Positions 33,452 to 42,852 of a stretch of 64,000 nt of DNA are shown here, one piece after another. The DNA comes from Streptomyces sp. F001 (lineage in GTDB: Bacteria; Actinomycetota; Actinomycetes; Streptomycetales; Streptomycetaceae). Numbering within the stretch: the first letter of the stretch is position 1; the number at the start of each line of letters is the position of its first letter. Below the pieces are notes generated by a model. It saw nothing but the letters and a program-made list of their open reading frames with translations. It was not told where the DNA came from and did not search any database. The position numbers were made by a program, and so were the translations under genes. The stretch is taken from contig NZ_QZWF01000001.1 in NCBI RefSeq assembly GCF_004187715.1, forward strand, positions 496,001 to 560,000. The letters run 5' to 3'.

Positions 33452-34674
33452 CCGCACCCGCCCGTACCCGCGACTCCGCCGAGCTGATCCGCGCCGAGGA
33501 GCCGGTCCTCGCGCACAACTACCACCCCCTGCCCGTGGTCGTCGCCCGCGCCGAGGGCACCTGGGTGGAGGACGTCGAGGGCCGCCGCTACCTCGACATG
33601 CTGGCCGGCTACTCCGCCCTCAACTTCGGCCACCGGCACCCCGCGCTGATCGACGCGGCGCACCGCCAGCTGGACCGTCTGACCCTGACCTCGCGTGCGT
33701 TCCACAACGACCGGCTCGCCGAGTTCGCCGAGCGGCTGGCCGGGCTGACCGGCCTGGACATGGTGCTGCCCATGAACACCGGCGCGGAGGCGGTCGAGAG
33801 CGGCATCAAGGTGGCGCGCAAGTGGGCGTACGACGTGAAGGGCGTCCCCGCCGACCGGGCCACGATCGTGGTCGCGGCGGAGAACTTCCACGGCCGTACG
33901 ACGACCATCGTCAGCTTCTCCACGGACGAGACGGCGCGGACGGGCTTCGGCCCCTTCACGCCGGGCTTCCGGATCGTGCCGTACAACGACCTGGCGGCGC
34001 TGGAGGCGGCGATCGACGAGACGACGGCGGCGGTGCTGATCGAGCCGATCCAGGGCGAGGCCGGTGTGCTGATCCCGGACGACGGCTATCTGGCGGGCGT
34101 CCGCGACCTGACCCGGCGCAAGGGCTGCCTGTGGGTGGCGGACGAGATCCAGTCGGGCCTCGGCCGTACCGGCCGTACCCTCGCCGTCGAACACGAGGGC
34201 GTCGTCCCGGACGTACTGCTCCTCGGCAAGGCGCTGGGCGGTGGCATCGTGCCGGTGTCGGCGGTGGTCGCGCGCCGGGAGGTCCTCGGTGTGCTGCGGC
34301 CGGGTGAGCACGGTTCGACGTTCGGCGGCAACCCGCTGGCGGCGGCGGTCGGCACGGCGGTGGTGGACCTGCTGGAGACGGGCGAGTTCCAGCGCCGGGC
34401 GGCGGAGCTGGGCGTGGTCCTGCGGGACGGCCTGGCGAAGCTCGTCGGCCAGGGTGTCGTCGGCTTCCGGGCGCGCGGGCTGTGGGCGGGCGTCGACATC
34501 GACCCGTCCCTCGGCACCGGCCGTGAGGTCAGCGAGCGCCTCATGCGGGAGGGCGTTCTGGTCAAGGACACCCACGGCTCCACCATCCGCCTGGCACCCC
34601 CGCTGACCATCACGGAACAGGAACTCCGCTCCGCCCTCGACACACTGGAGGCGGTACTGCTGCGAGGCGCGTGA
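33448..34674 (+). CDS. rocD: Ornithine--oxo-acid transaminase
   Basis: A 408-residue class III PLP aminotransferase matching ornithine aminotransferase: MLAGYSALNFGHRHP, LPMNTGAEAVESGIKVARKW, NFHGRTTTIVSFS, PIQGEAGVLIP, ADEIQSGLGRTG and the PLP-Lys in LLGKALGGGIVPVSAV. It converts ornithine and 2-oxoglutarate to glutamate semialdehyde and glutamate. ATG 33448 overlaps the previous stop and follows AGGAGA. It completes an arginine-catabolic pair under a nearby Lrp-type regulator. Confidence 0.93.
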   Translation: MTAPARTRDSAELIRAEEPVLAHNYHPLPVVVARAEGTWVEDVEGRRYLDMLAGYSALNFGHRHPALIDAAHRQLDRLTLTSRAFHNDRLAEFAERLAGLTGLDMVLPMNTGAEAVESGIKVARKWAYDVKGVPADRATIVVAAENFHGRTTTIVSFSTDETARTGFGPFTPGFRIVPYNDLAALEAAIDETTAAVLIEPIQGEAGVLIPDDGYLAGVRDLTRRKGCLWVADEIQSGLGRTGRTLAVEHEGVVPDVLLLGKALGGGIVPVSAVVARREVLGVLRPGEHGSTFGGNPLAAAVGTAVVDLLETGEFQRRAAELGVVLRDGLAKLVGQGVVGFRARGLWAGVDIDPSLGTGREVSERLMREGVLVKDTHGSTIRLAPPLTITEQELRSALDTLEAVLLRGA

Positions 34675-34829
34675 GAGCACCCACTCCGGCGAGAGCCCCT
34701 CATGAGCGAGGTCCGCCTCGATCCCACTCGTCTGCCCTGCACGTGCCTCCGCGCGGCAGGGGCGACGGGCGAAGGGTGAAGATGGGTGGGAGAGGTGGTA
34801 GACCACTCTCAGCGACAGAGAGGTCGGCC

Positions 34830-37424
34830 GTGGGCACTTACGAGGACCGCGACGTCGCCCGTCGACGGTTCGACGTGGCGGATGCCGCGCCCCTGCTGCT
34901 GGACGCACGGGGCGTGGTGACGAGCTGGACCCGGGACGCCGAGCGCATGCTGGCGTACGGGGCCGCCGAAGCAGTGGGCACGAACCTGGCCGACCTGCTG
35001 ACCGCCGAGGACGCCCGGCGGGTGCCGGAGGTGTTCGAGTGCTGCCGCAGGGACGGTGAATGGGCGGGGCTGCTGACGGCCCGGCGCAAGGACGGACTGC
35101 CCGTCCGGGTGATGGTGCGGATCACCTCCGCGCGGGAGACGCGTGGCCCCTCGCAGTGGCTCGCGCTGATGTCGGAGCTGGCGGACGCGCCCGGCTGGGA
35201 CATGAGCCGCACCATGCTGGAACAGATCGTCGACCGCTCTCCCGTCGGCATAGCGATCGTCGACACGGACCTGCGCTACGTCTGGTCGAACGCGGCCCTC
35301 GCCCAGTACGGCGGCGGCCCCCCGGAACGCCGGCTGGGACTGCGGCTGGCGGACATCCAGCCGGGTCTGGACACCGAGGCGATCGAGGAGCAGATGCGGC
35401 ACGTGCTGGCGACCGGCGAATCCGTGGTCGGCTTCGAGCACGTGGGACGCGTCCGGGCCGCCCCGTTCCGGGAGACCTCGCACATGATGTCGTTCACCCG
35501 GCTCGACGACGGCCACGGTCACCCGGTGGGGGTGTACTACATCGTCGTGGACATCACCGACCGGCACCGCGCCCGGCAGCGGCTGGCCCTGCTCGACCGG
35601 GCCGGCGAGCACATCGGCCGCACCCTGGACATCACGCGGACCGCGCAGGAGTTGGCCGACGTGGCAGTACCGGAGCTCGCCGACTTCGTCACCGTGGACC
35701 TGCTGGAGTCGGTGCTGAGCGGCGCGGAGCCCGCCCCCGGGCCACTGAGCGCCTCGGATCCCGTGCCGCTGCGCCGCGCGGGCCAGCGGTCGCTCGACGC
35801 GGTCCCGAGGGCCCTCTTCGGCATCGGTGAGGTGGCCACCTACCTGGCGGGATCGCCCCCGATCCGCTGCCTGATGACGGGCAGCTCCTGGCTCGAGGAG
35901 CGGCTCGACCCGCTCGGCGAGGAGTGGGCCACCGACGCGCGCGGTGGCCGGAGGTCGATCTTCCTGGAGCTGGGCCTGCACAGCGCGATGATCGTGCCGA
36001 TCCGCGCGCGGGGCGTCACCCTGGGCGTCACCACCTTCTTCCGGCGCCGCCGCCACGAGGCCTTCGACACGGACGATCTGAGTCTGGCCGAGGACCTCGT
36101 CTCCCGGGCGGCCGTCTGCGTGGACAACGCCCGGCGCTACACCCGCGAGCGGGACGCGGCCCTGGTGTTGCAGCGCAGCCTGCTCCCGCACCGGCTGCCC
36201 GAGCAGGAGGCCGTGGAGGTGGCGGCCTGCTACCGGCCGGCCGACGAGCTGACCGGCGTCGGCGGTGACTGGTACGACCTCATCCCGCTGTCCGGTGCGC
36301 GGGTCGCCCTCGTGGTGGGCGAGGTGACCGGGCACGGCATCGTCGCGGCGGCGGAGATGGGGCGGCTGCGTACCGCCGTGCGGACTCTGGCCGCCCTGGA
36401 CCTGCCGCCCGAGGAGGTGCTCGGTCACCTCGATGACCTGGTGGCGCGTTCCGAGCACGAGGACGGCATCACACCGGACACCGGAGTGACCGCCCCGGCC
36501 TGGGCGGCCGTACCGGCCGCGGAGGGAGCGGCACACACCGGTGGATGCGACGCAACTGCTCCCGCCGACACCACGGGCACCGCGCCCGACGCCGGAGAGA
36601 CCGACGGCACCCGCCCCTCCGCGCCGGCCACCGACGCAGCCGCCGACGCCCGGTCCGGCGCCGGATGTGTGTACGTGGTCTACGACCCGGTCGACGGACG
36701 GTGCGCGATGGCCGCCGCCGGGCATCCGGCGCCCGCGGTGATCCTGCCCGACGGTACGGCCACGTTCGTGGACCTCCCCCAGGGGCCGCCCCTCGGCGTG
36801 GGCGGGCCGCCCTTCGAGTCGGTGGAGATGACCTTCCCACCGGGCAGCACGCTCACGTTGCACACCGACGGGCTGCTCGCCGGTGGGGAGGGGACCTGGA
36901 CCGTCGACGCGGGCCGGGACCGGCTGCGGCTGGCCCTGGAACGGCCGGCGCCCTCGCTCGATGTCCGGTGCCGTTCCGTGGTCGACGCCCTGGTGCCCAC
37001 CCGCCCGTACGACGATGTGGCCCTCCTGATGGCCCGTATCCGCCGCCTCGGCGCCGACCAGGTCGCGGACTGGGGCCTGCCCACCGACCCGGCCGTCGTC
37101 GCCGACGCCCGCAAGGCGGCCATGCGGCAGCTCGCGGAGTGGGGGCTGGAGGAGCTGGCGTTCACCACGGAACTCGTCGTGAGCGAACTGGTCACCAACG
37201 CCATCCGGTACGCCACCGGCCCCATCCGGCTGCGGCTGATCAGGGGGCGCGCCCTGGTCTGCGAGGTCTTCGACGGCGGCGCGACCGCACCTCATCTGCG
37301 CCACCCCCGCACCACGGACGAGGGCGGGCGCGGGCTGCTGCTGGTCTCGCAGCTCACCCAGCGGTGGGGCACCCGTTTTGTACCCGACGGAAAGATCATC
37401 TGGGCGGAGCAGTCGCTGACGTGA
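34830..37424 (+). CDS. PAS-PAS-GAF-SpoIIE phosphatase with C-terminal ATPase domain
   Basis: An 864-residue soluble signalling protein. Two PAS domains (about 10-120 and 130-245, DRSPVGIAIVDTDLRYVWSN), a GAF domain (about 255-440), a PP2C-type SpoIIE phosphatase (YRPADELTGVGGDWYDLIPL, TFVDLPQGPPLGVG, LTLHTDGLL) and a HATPase anti-sigma-like domain (VSELVTNAIRYATG, GGRGLLLVSQLTQRWG). A roughly 60-residue Ala/Thr/Gly-rich insertion interrupts the phosphatase domain near residue 550-610. GTG 34830 with GAGAGG is chosen; the frame is open upstream. Such proteins both phosphorylate and dephosphorylate anti-anti-sigma factors in stress or antibiotic control. Confidence 0.88.
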   Translation: MGTYEDRDVARRRFDVADAAPLLLDARGVVTSWTRDAERMLAYGAAEAVGTNLADLLTAEDARRVPEVFECCRRDGEWAGLLTARRKDGLPVRVMVRITSARETRGPSQWLALMSELADAPGWDMSRTMLEQIVDRSPVGIAIVDTDLRYVWSNAALAQYGGGPPERRLGLRLADIQPGLDTEAIEEQMRHVLATGESVVGFEHVGRVRAAPFRETSHMMSFTRLDDGHGHPVGVYYIVVDITDRHRARQRLALLDRAGEHIGRTLDITRTAQELADVAVPELADFVTVDLLESVLSGAEPAPGPLSASDPVPLRRAGQRSLDAVPRALFGIGEVATYLAGSPPIRCLMTGSSWLEERLDPLGEEWATDARGGRRSIFLELGLHSAMIVPIRARGVTLGVTTFFRRRRHEAFDTDDLSLAEDLVSRAAVCVDNARRYTRERDAALVLQRSLLPHRLPEQEAVEVAACYRPADELTGVGGDWYDLIPLSGARVALVVGEVTGHGIVAAAEMGRLRTAVRTLAALDLPPEEVLGHLDDLVARSEHEDGITPDTGVTAPAWAAVPAAEGAAHTGGCDATAPADTTGTAPDAGETDGTRPSAPATDAAADARSGAGCVYVVYDPVDGRCAMAAAGHPAPAVILPDGTATFVDLPQGPPLGVGGPPFESVEMTFPPGSTLTLHTDGLLAGGEGTWTVDAGRDRLRLALERPAPSLDVRCRSVVDALVPTRPYDDVALLMARIRRLGADQVADWGLPTDPAVVADARKAAMRQLAEWGLEELAFTTELVVSELVTNAIRYATGPIRLRLIRGRALVCEVFDGGATAPHLRHPRTTDEGGRGLLLVSQLTQRWGTRFVPDGKIIWAEQSLT

Positions 37425-37548
37425 CCTCCTGCGCAACAGGGTGACACGCCGCGCACCAGGTGCGAACGCCCGTCCTGCCGGTCACCCGTTGCGGCGAAGA
37501 TCGTCGATCCTTCCCTGTGGGGGCGAACCGCCGTGTGAGCGTGGTCGT

Positions 37549-40500
37549 GTGCTTCGCCGTCTCGGACTGGGAGTGGCCGGTGCCGCATCAATCGCGCTGG
37601 TAGTCGCCCTCGTACGCCACAACGACGACAAGGACGCGGCCGCGCTGTGGGTCTCGGTGGTCTCCGCAGCGCTGGCGGTGTGCGCGTTCACCGCGGACCT
37701 CCTGCGTGGGCAGAGTGGCGCGGAGACCGCCGCTGCGGGGAACCGGCGGCTGCAGGCGGCCGACGACCTCGCCGAGGCGGTGCGGGTCCAGTGGGCCGCG
37801 GAGGCCCGGCTGCGCCGGTTGCAGGACCCGGCGCCCCTGGACGTCCACTGGTCCCGCGTCGGTCCGCCGCTCGCCGACCACCCGCGCAACATCGCGTGCG
37901 GGCTGCCGTTGCCGGCACCACGCGACGGGGACGAGCGGCTCGACCGGATCGTCGGGACGTTCCGGGCCGTTCCCTCGGGCCGGCTCGTTGTGCTGGGCGA
38001 TCCGGGCGCGGGGAAGACCATCCTCGCCGTGCGGTTCGTGCTGGGCTCGCTCGCCGTGCGGCGACCGGGCGACCCGGTGCCGGTGCTCTTCCCCCTGGCG
38101 AGCTGGGACCCCCGGTCTGCACCACTGCGCGGCTGGCTGGCCGAACGGCTGGCCACGGAGTACCGGCCGCTGGCCGCCGTCCGTGACGGGCGCACGCTGG
38201 CCCGCGAGTTGCTGGACGAAGGTCTCGTGCTTCCCGTGCTCGACGGCCTCGACGAACTGCCGGAGGCCACCCGCGAGCTCGCGCTGCGGCGCCTGAACGC
38301 CGAACTGGACGAGCGGCTGCCGGTCCTGCTCACCTGCCGCACCGCTCAATGGGCAAGCGCCGTGCGCGGCGGCGATGTGCTGACCGCGGCAGAGGTCGTA
38401 CGGCTGCGACCGCTGGACTTCGACACCGCACGGAACTACCTGGAGCGCACGGCCCGTTCGAGCTGTGACGGCTCCACGGCGTGGACGCCGGTGCTGGCGG
38501 CCCCCACGCCACCGCTCACGGACGTACTGACCACACCCCTGATGGTGGCCTTGGCGCGCACGGTGTACGGCGACACCTCCCGCAGCCCCGCCGAACTGGC
38601 CGACCCCGGCCGCTTCCCCACTGCGCAGGCCATCGAGGAGCACCTGCTGGACGCGTTCGTACCGGCGGCCTTCGCGGACGCGGAGGGCACCTGGCGCCCG
38701 GGCGCGGCCCACCACTGGCTGAGCCGCCTCGCTCGTGACCTCGGGCGCCGTCGCCCCGGCTCGACGCCCACCTGGCGACTGGCCTGGTGGGAGCTTCCGA
38801 CGGTGATGCCGAGGGCGCTCGGGGTGATCGGACCCACGCTGCTGGCGCTGCTCGCCACTGCCGCGCTGCTGGTGCCGCTGGCCGTCAGCGGCGGAGGTGT
38901 GGTCGCCAACTGGGACAGCGGGCTGTCGGCCGTGCTCAACTTCGCGGGCATCGGGTCCGGCCTGTGCTTCGGACTCGCCTTCCTGCTGCCGGCCACCGCC
39001 GAAACCCCGCAAGGGCCACGGTGGTTGGCGCGCACGGCGGCGCGGACGACCGCCGCGGCCACGGTCGTCGCGGTGGGGCTGGGCCTACTGGTACCGCCCC
39101 TGGTTGGCGCACGCCTCGGGGCCGTGATCACCCCGAGACCCACCTGGTTCCTCAACGGGTGCTGCTTCGGACTGATCCTGGCGATGATGTTCGCCGTCGC
39201 CGGCCTGCCCCGGCGCCCCCTCCCGCTGGCCCTGCCCTGGGCGGGCAGTCCGAGCGGCCCCGTGGCCGTGCGCGTGGCGGGTGCCCTGGTCGTCTTCGCC
39301 GGTCTTGCGATCCAGGGCTATTACGGGGCGTTGGTCCCGGCCGCGACCTGCTGCGGGGCCGGGCTGCTGCTGTCCCTGGCCGGGCTTCGGCGCGGGGAAC
39401 GGGCGGCAGCGCAGCATCCCGGTCCGGCCGCCGTGCTGCGCGGCTTTCGGCGCGGCCTGCTGCGGGGCTTCGTCGCGTGCACGCTGATCGGCGTCACCGC
39501 CTCGGCGGTCGTCGGATGCGTCAGCGGCGCGTTCGCCGCGTACCGGATCCACTGGCCCGCTCACCGGCTGCAGGGCGGTGAGGTCTTCGAGGGCTGGCGG
39601 CTCCACGAAACGGACGACGGTGAACGGTCCGTCCGCTCGACGGGCCCGCGCGAGGTCCTGCTCGTGGAACGCGCGGCGCTCGACCGGCCGTTCACCGTGA
39701 TGAAAGGCGCCCGGATCTCGTGGGACGAGCGACTCGGGAGGCGGACGGAGGAGGTGCGGATCCGTGCGGGGAGCGACGGTTGGGTGGTCGACTGGACCGG
39801 CCTGCCCGACGAGTGGGACGGCAGAGCTGTCGACGCCCACAACCTGGTGGTCGCCCTGCCCGACCCCGTGAAGGTGTGGCTCGTGCACCGGCCCGTCGGG
39901 ACGGTCGTGCGGGACGCCGTGGTTCCCCTCGTCTGGTTCGGGGTGCTGATCGGCGCCATCGGGGGCTGCGCTTCCGGTGTCTACCGTGCTCTGAACACAC
40001 CGTCCGACACGATCCGCGCGGCCGGTCCGCAGAGCACCCTGCGCACCGACCGGGCCGCGACTCTCGCGCGCAGTGCGATCGCCGCTCTCCTGGCGGGCGG
40101 GGTCTGTCTGGTGCTGATCTCGGCGCTTCGGCGGGGCAGCACGCTGGGCACCATGCACACCGAACTGTGGGTGCCGGTCGGCACCTCCGCGCTCGCGCTC
40201 GGCGCCTGGGGGCGGATGGGCGCGGCCAGGATCTGGCTGGCCGTCACCGGGCGGGCGCCCTGGCGGCTGATGCAGTTCCTCGAAGAGGCGCACCGCCGTG
40301 GCGTGCTGCGGCAGTCGGGTGCGCACTACGAGTTCCGGCATCTGCGACTCCAGAACCGCCTCGCCGAGGTCGCCGGTGCGGGCTGTGAGCGCCGAGCCGA
40401 GATCCAGCGCGTCGCGCTGTGGGCCACCGCGGCGGCAACGGCCTGGCTGATGGCCTACCTGGCGGGCCGCCCGGTACTCGAAGCCCCTGCGGGCGATCGG

Positions 40501-40701
40501 CTGGACCCGTCGGAGACCGCCCAGGTGATCACGGCCGTCGGCGCACTGGGGACGGCGCTCGGTATGAGCGCGGCCGCGATCATCAAGGCCGTGGCCCTGC
40601 TGATCCACGCACGAGCCGACATGGAGCGGGCACGCACCGGCCGACCACAGGTGCAGGTGCAGCCGGAACCGGAGCCGGTCTCCGGCGACGAGCAGGCCTG
40701 A
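37549..40701 (+). CDS. Membrane-anchored NACHT-type NTPase
   Basis: A 1050-residue protein starting with a transmembrane helix pair (LGLGVAGAASIALVVALV, WVSVVSAALAVCAFTADLL), then a linker AVRVQWAAEARLRRLQDPAPLDVHW common to actinobacterial members. The NACHT domain has Walker A GDPGAGKT (150-157) and Walker B LPVLDGLDELPE (about 229-240). The second half holds seven to nine more transmembrane helices and a soluble extracytoplasmic-looking domain (about 670-790). The start is uncertain: GTG 37441 is also in frame, but the membrane helix begins at 37549. NACHT proteins are STAND switches; some are antiviral in bacteria. No effector domain was recognised. Confidence 0.8.
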   Translation: MLRRLGLGVAGAASIALVVALVRHNDDKDAAALWVSVVSAALAVCAFTADLLRGQSGAETAAAGNRRLQAADDLAEAVRVQWAAEARLRRLQDPAPLDVHWSRVGPPLADHPRNIACGLPLPAPRDGDERLDRIVGTFRAVPSGRLVVLGDPGAGKTILAVRFVLGSLAVRRPGDPVPVLFPLASWDPRSAPLRGWLAERLATEYRPLAAVRDGRTLARELLDEGLVLPVLDGLDELPEATRELALRRLNAELDERLPVLLTCRTAQWASAVRGGDVLTAAEVVRLRPLDFDTARNYLERTARSSCDGSTAWTPVLAAPTPPLTDVLTTPLMVALARTVYGDTSRSPAELADPGRFPTAQAIEEHLLDAFVPAAFADAEGTWRPGAAHHWLSRLARDLGRRRPGSTPTWRLAWWELPTVMPRALGVIGPTLLALLATAALLVPLAVSGGGVVANWDSGLSAVLNFAGIGSGLCFGLAFLLPATAETPQGPRWLARTAARTTAAATVVAVGLGLLVPPLVGARLGAVITPRPTWFLNGCCFGLILAMMFAVAGLPRRPLPLALPWAGSPSGPVAVRVAGALVVFAGLAIQGYYGALVPAATCCGAGLLLSLAGLRRGERAAAQHPGPAAVLRGFRRGLLRGFVACTLIGVTASAVVGCVSGAFAAYRIHWPAHRLQGGEVFEGWRLHETDDGERSVRSTGPREVLLVERAALDRPFTVMKGARISWDERLGRRTEEVRIRAGSDGWVVDWTGLPDEWDGRAVDAHNLVVALPDPVKVWLVHRPVGTVVRDAVVPLVWFGVLIGAIGGCASGVYRALNTPSDTIRAAGPQSTLRTDRAATLARSAIAALLAGGVCLVLISALRRGSTLGTMHTELWVPVGTSALALGAWGRMGAARIWLAVTGRAPWRLMQFLEEAHRRGVLRQSGAHYEFRHLRLQNRLAEVAGAGCERRAEIQRVALWATAAATAWLMAYLAGRPVLEAPAGDRLDPSETAQVITAVGALGTALGMSAAAIIKAVALLIHARADMERARTGRPQVQVQPEPEPVSGDEQA

Positions 40702-40720
40702 TCCCTCGTGGGTCCGCGGC

Positions 40721-40751
40721 CGGGCCGGGGCCACAGGCCGGCCCCGGCCCG
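40721..40751. terminator. Bidirectional terminator
   Basis: A perfect 12-bp stem CGGGCCGGGGCC with its complement around a 7-nt loop, placed between the converging NACHT and methyltransferase genes. Confidence 0.75.
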
Positions 40752-40758
40752 GGACGGT

Positions 40759-41589
40759 TCACGGCTTGCGGGCGACCGCCCCGTACATCGCGATGTCCTC
40801 GTCGCGGATGCCCTGCTCCCCCGCGCCGTCCGGGCGCCACTTGTGCACCTGGACGATGCCGGGGTCGACGAGTTCCAGCCCCTCGAAGAACTCGTGGGCC
40901 TCGTCGATGGTGCGCAGCCGCATCGGCATGTTGCGGGCCGCGTACTCGCGGGCGACACGGCCCACCTCCTGAGGCGCGAACTCGGCGGTGCCGATGGACA
41001 TCGCCAGGTAACTGCCCGAGGGCAGCGGCTCCAGCAGGCGGCGGACGATGCCGACGGCGTCGTCCTCGTCGAGGACGAAGTGGACGATCGCGATCACCGT
41101 GAGGGCGACCGGCTGCGTGAGGTCGAGGGTCTCGCGCAGTTCGGGGGCGTCGAGGATGCTCGCCGGGTCGCGGAAGTCGGCCTCGATGTACGCGGTGCGC
41201 CCCTCGGGGGTGCTGGCCAGCAGTCCCTGGGAGAGGGTGAGGACGATGGGGTCGTTGTCCACGTAGACGACCCGCGACCCGGGCGCCACGGCCTGGGCGA
41301 TCTCGTGGAGGTTCGGGGAGGTGGGAATGCCGGTGCCGATGTCCAGGAACTGGCGCATCCCCGCCTCCTCGGCGAGCCAGCGCACGGCGCGGTTCATCCA
41401 GTCCCGGTTGGCCCGCATGTGGATGGGCAGGGCGGGCCACTCCCGGGACATGGCGTCGCCCGCCTCCTTGTCCGCGGGGTAGTAGTCCTTGCCGCCCAGG
41501 ATGTAGTCGTAGATCCGCGCGGAGTGCGCGTTCTCGGTGTCGATGCGGTCGGCCGGCCATCCGTTGTCAGGCAACGCCGTGTCTCCCAT
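40759..41589 (-). CDS. SAM-dependent methyltransferase (DUF574/Methyltransf_19)
   Basis: A 276-residue methyltransferase of the actinobacterial DUF574 family. Typical opening SARIYDYILGGKDYYPADKEAG is followed by the SAM motif QFLDIGTGIPTSPNLHE and VVYVDNDPIVL, then LTVIAIVHFVLDEDD. The substrate of this large family is unknown. It lies downstream of the XRE and DUF397 genes on the same strand, a neighbourhood shared by many members. ATG 41589 has a poor ribosome-binding site. Confidence 0.88.
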   Translation of the reverse strand: MGDTALPDNGWPADRIDTENAHSARIYDYILGGKDYYPADKEAGDAMSREWPALPIHMRANRDWMNRAVRWLAEEAGMRQFLDIGTGIPTSPNLHEIAQAVAPGSRVVYVDNDPIVLTLSQGLLASTPEGRTAYIEADFRDPASILDAPELRETLDLTQPVALTVIAIVHFVLDEDDAVGIVRRLLEPLPSGSYLAMSIGTAEFAPQEVGRVAREYAARNMPMRLRTIDEAHEFFEGLELVDPGIVQVHKWRPDGAGEQGIRDEDIAMYGAVARKP

Positions 41590-41637
41590 TCGGGTCGGGG
41601 CTTGGGGTGCGGGGAACGCTCAGCAGTAGCAGGGGAG

Positions 41638-41874
41638 TCAGAGGAGGAAGTCGGCGTCACCCGCCTTCACAGCCGTCAGGAAGTTCGACATCTCCAGTGG
41701 GGTGAAAACCAGCGCCGGACCGTCGGGATCGGTCGACTGGCGTACGGCGACGCGTCCGTCGGCGAGCTTCATCACTTCCACGCAGGCGCCTCCGGCGTCG
41801 TCGCTCCACGGCTTGGACCAGCCGCGTGCGCCCAGTTCCCGGGACGGCATGCCGTTGCGTATGTGGGGGTGCAC
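41638..41874 (-). CDS. DUF397 protein, module 1
   Basis: A 78-residue DUF397 protein with the family pattern GWSKPWSDDAGGACVEVMKLADGRVAVRQS, DPDGPALVFTPLEMSNFL. Members act as small partners of XRE regulators, as in the WhiJ and Scr1/Scr2 systems. GTG 41874 is chosen because AAGGAG lies 7 nt upstream and only one base separates it from the XRE stop; ATG 41850 is a shorter alternative. The tight spacing implies translational coupling to the XRE gene. Confidence 0.85.
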   Translation of the reverse strand: MHPHIRNGMPSRELGARGWSKPWSDDAGGACVEVMKLADGRVAVRQSTDPDGPALVFTPLEMSNFLTAVKAGDADFLL

Positions 41875-41875
41875 C

Positions 41876-42748
41876 TCAGAGCTCCTTGCGAATCGCACCG
41901 AGCAGGGCCTCGGTCTTGCCGGCGGGCGCCGCCTGGGCGCCCAGCCGGTCCAGGGCTTCGCGATACACCACGACGTCGTCGCTCTTGTCCAGGTAGACAG
42001 CGCCCACCAGGCCGTTGAGGTAGACGATGTCGGGCAGTTCGCGGGCCCGGAACCGGAAGAGGTGGAACGCGCCCGCCCGCATGGCCGGGTGCGGGCCGTT
42101 CACGAACCGCATGATCTGCAGGGTCACCTGCGGCAGCCGGTTCATCTCGATCAGATGGTCGACCTGCGCGCGCATCACGTCGGCGCCGCCGACCGGCCAG
42201 CGCAGCACCGTCTCGTCCATCACGACCCACACCCGCGGCGGCTCCCGGCGGGTCAGCAGCTCCTGGCGCCGCATCCGCAGGGCGACCCGGCGTTCGGTCG
42301 CCTCGGCCGGGGCATGCGGATTGCCGGCGCCGAGCAGGGCGCGTGCGTAACTCTCCGTCTGCAGCAGGCCGTGGACGAACTGGTTCTCGTAGGCGCGGAT
42401 CTGCAACGCCGCCTGTTCCAGGCTCAGATACGCCGCGAACCAGTCCGGCAGCACATCGCGATAGGTGTGCCACCAGCCGCGCTTGTTGGCCTCACGGACG
42501 GACTTCAGGAAGGTGTCGATCTCCTGCTGGTCCGTCACGCCATAGACTTGGAGCAGCTTCTCGGCATCCGCCAGCCTGAGACGGGCCACCTTGGCGGCCT
42601 CCATCCGGCGGATCGTGGAGTGGCTGACCCCGAGGGCAGCGCCCGCCTGCTCGTACGTCAGGCCGGCCCGCGTCCGCAGCTCCTCCAGCTGTCTGCCGAG
42701 GATCATGCGCAGGACGGAAGGGGCGCCGCCCCAGTCGGTCTCGGTCAC
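41876..42748 (-). CDS. XRE-family regulator with DUF5753 domain, module 1
   Basis: A 290-residue regulator: HTH at about 15-70 (LEELRTRAGLTYEQAGAALG, SHSTIRRMEAAKVARL) and the DUF5753 domain after it (YLSLEQAALQIRAYENQFVHGLLQTESYARAL, LPQVTLQIMRFVNGPHPAM). These regulators govern development and antibiotic genes with DUF397 and ATPase partners. The start is GTG 42748. It is divergent from an ATP-binding protein gene; a heptad repeat in the shared region is a candidate operator. Confidence 0.9.
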   Translation of the reverse strand: MTETDWGGAPSVLRMILGRQLEELRTRAGLTYEQAGAALGVSHSTIRRMEAAKVARLRLADAEKLLQVYGVTDQQEIDTFLKSVREANKRGWWHTYRDVLPDWFAAYLSLEQAALQIRAYENQFVHGLLQTESYARALLGAGNPHAPAEATERRVALRMRRQELLTRREPPRVWVVMDETVLRWPVGGADVMRAQVDHLIEMNRLPQVTLQIMRFVNGPHPAMRAGAFHLFRFRARELPDIVYLNGLVGAVYLDKSDDVVVYREALDRLGAQAAPAGKTEALLGAIRKEL

Positions 42749-42852
42749 GCCTCACCCCCTCACGCCGTCAGCTCCCGGGTCACCGTCTCACGCGTTCATG
42801 CTTGCCTGGTCATTCGATCACTTTCTGGCGGAAGCAGCATGCACTTGAGCCA

